A program made the translations under genes and the position numbers. A stretch of DNA of 64,000 bases, from contig NZ_CP132204.1 in NCBI RefSeq assembly GCF_030718995.1, positions 2,232,001-2,296,000 of the forward strand, read 5' to 3'. The notes beneath the pieces are model-generated. The model was not told the origin of the DNA, ran no database searches, and saw only the letters and a list, made by a program, of their open reading frames with translations. Within the stretch, counting starts at the first letter, position 1. Every line of letters starts with the position of its first letter. Source of the DNA: Arthrobacter oryzae. Lineage in GTDB: Bacteria > Actinomycetota > Actinomycetes > Actinomycetales > Micrococcaceae. Below, piece after piece: positions 63,514-64,000 of this stretch.

Positions 63514-64000
63514 ATGCCAGCAATCGTGATCGTCGGAGCCCAGTGGGGCGACGAAGGCAAAGGTAAAGCCACTGACCTGCTTGGCGGCCGCGTGGACTAC
63601 GTGGTCAAGCCGAACGGCGGCAACAACGCCGGGCACACCGTCGTCGTAGGCGGTGAGAAGTATGAGCTCAAGCTCCTTCCGGCCGGCATCCTGAGCCCGA
63701 ACGCTGTTCCCATCATCGGCAACGGCTGCGTGGTGAACCTTGAAGCCCTGTTCCAGGAGATCGACGGCCTCGTAGCCCGCGGCGCGGACACCTCCAAGCT
63801 CCGTGTCTCCGCCAACGCCCACCTCGTGGCGCCCTACCACCAGGTGCTGGACAAGGTCACCGAGCGGTTCCTGGGCAGCCGCGCCATCGGCACCACGGGC
63901 CGCGGCATCGGCCCGGCCTACATGGACAAGGTGGCCCGCCTCGGCATCCGCGTCCAGGACGTCTTTGACGAGTCCATCCTCCGCCAGAAGGTTGAGGGTT
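63514..64000 (+). CDS. purA: Adenylosuccinate synthetase, N-terminal part
   Basis: First 162 codons; the gene runs off the window. ATG 63514 behind GGGGGAGGATCCC. GTP-binding loop [38 protein letters not shown] (IMP/Asp site) and [14 protein letters not shown] are all intact. It makes adenylosuccinate from IMP and aspartate in purine synthesis. Confidence 0.95.
   Translation, partial: MPAIVIVGAQWGDEGKGKATDLLGGRVDYVVKPNGGNNAGHTVVVGGEKYELKLLPAGILSPNAVPIIGNGCVVNLEALFQEIDGLVARGADTSKLRVSANAHLVAPYHQVLDKVTERFLGSRAIGTTGRGIGPAYMDKVARLGIRVQDVFDESILRQKVEG

Overview
The window looks like a chromosomal segment of a high-GC actinobacterium of the Micrococcaceae, most likely Arthrobacter or Pseudarthrobacter. 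The evidence is strong G/C bias at third codon positions, frequent GTG starts, ATGA/GTGA coupled overlaps, and the family content (a DUF3151 gene behind class II fbaA, an HbpS/SenS/SenR-like set, a GAF-ANTAR regulator, a DUF1304 protein). I saw no rRNA, tRNA or CRISPR array.

Layout. 0-6.1 kb: end of a possible toroid-repeat protein, a LuxR regulator divergent from a DUF1304 membrane protein, a tandem alpha/beta-hydrolase, and dinB. 6.1-10.75 kb: an accessory patch of small orphan genes with visibly lower GC, closed by a serine recombinase that has lost its C-terminal HTH. 10.75-19.7 kb: cspA, an alpha/beta-hydrolase coupled to a rifampicin-phosphotransferase-like enzyme, a diguanylate cyclase, and a SenS/SenR-type two-component system facing a secreted HbpS-like protein. 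19.7-24.5 kb: a 3-oxoacid CoA-transferase/thiolase operon with an IclR regulator, then nadE.

24.5-46.5 kb is the centrepiece, a glycoside/glucuronide utilisation locus. It holds two paralogous LacI regulators, two TIM-barrel isomerase/Gfo-Idh oxidoreductase pairs, an oligopeptide-type ABC importer with a permease-ATPase fusion, uxaC, uxuB, beta-glucuronidase, a GPH symporter, mannonate dehydratase and a gluconokinase-GH3 fusion. Five copies of one 16-bp palindrome (consensus TGGCAACCGGTTGNCA) lie before its transcription units. Three of them share their downstream half-site with the -35 element, 17 bp from a plausible -10, so the locus reads as one LacI-type regulon. Glucuronate would go through fructuronate and mannonate to 2-keto-3-deoxygluconate. 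The KDG kinase and KDPG aldolase are not in the window. The paired TIM/Gfo genes resemble in composition the levoglucosan lgdA/B1/B2/C set (C3 oxidation, elimination, hydration, reduction).

46.6-53.3 kb: a FAD monooxygenase-like gene converges on a tightly coupled operon of acyl-CoA synthetase, 2-oxoacid dehydrogenase E1alpha, E1beta and E2 (with two E3-binding domains), ending in a stand-alone acyl carrier protein. 53.4-64 kb is mostly core chromosome: pyrE, GAF-ANTAR and STAS proteins, a Tat-exported hydrolase, HAD phosphatase, SpoU methyltransferase, fbaA, DUF3151, a UDG-like protein, an M14 peptidase and the start of purA.

Two cross-cutting patterns stand out. First, several genes have an in-frame tandem duplication that includes the stop codon. 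Second, there are two families of long palindromic intergenic repeats.
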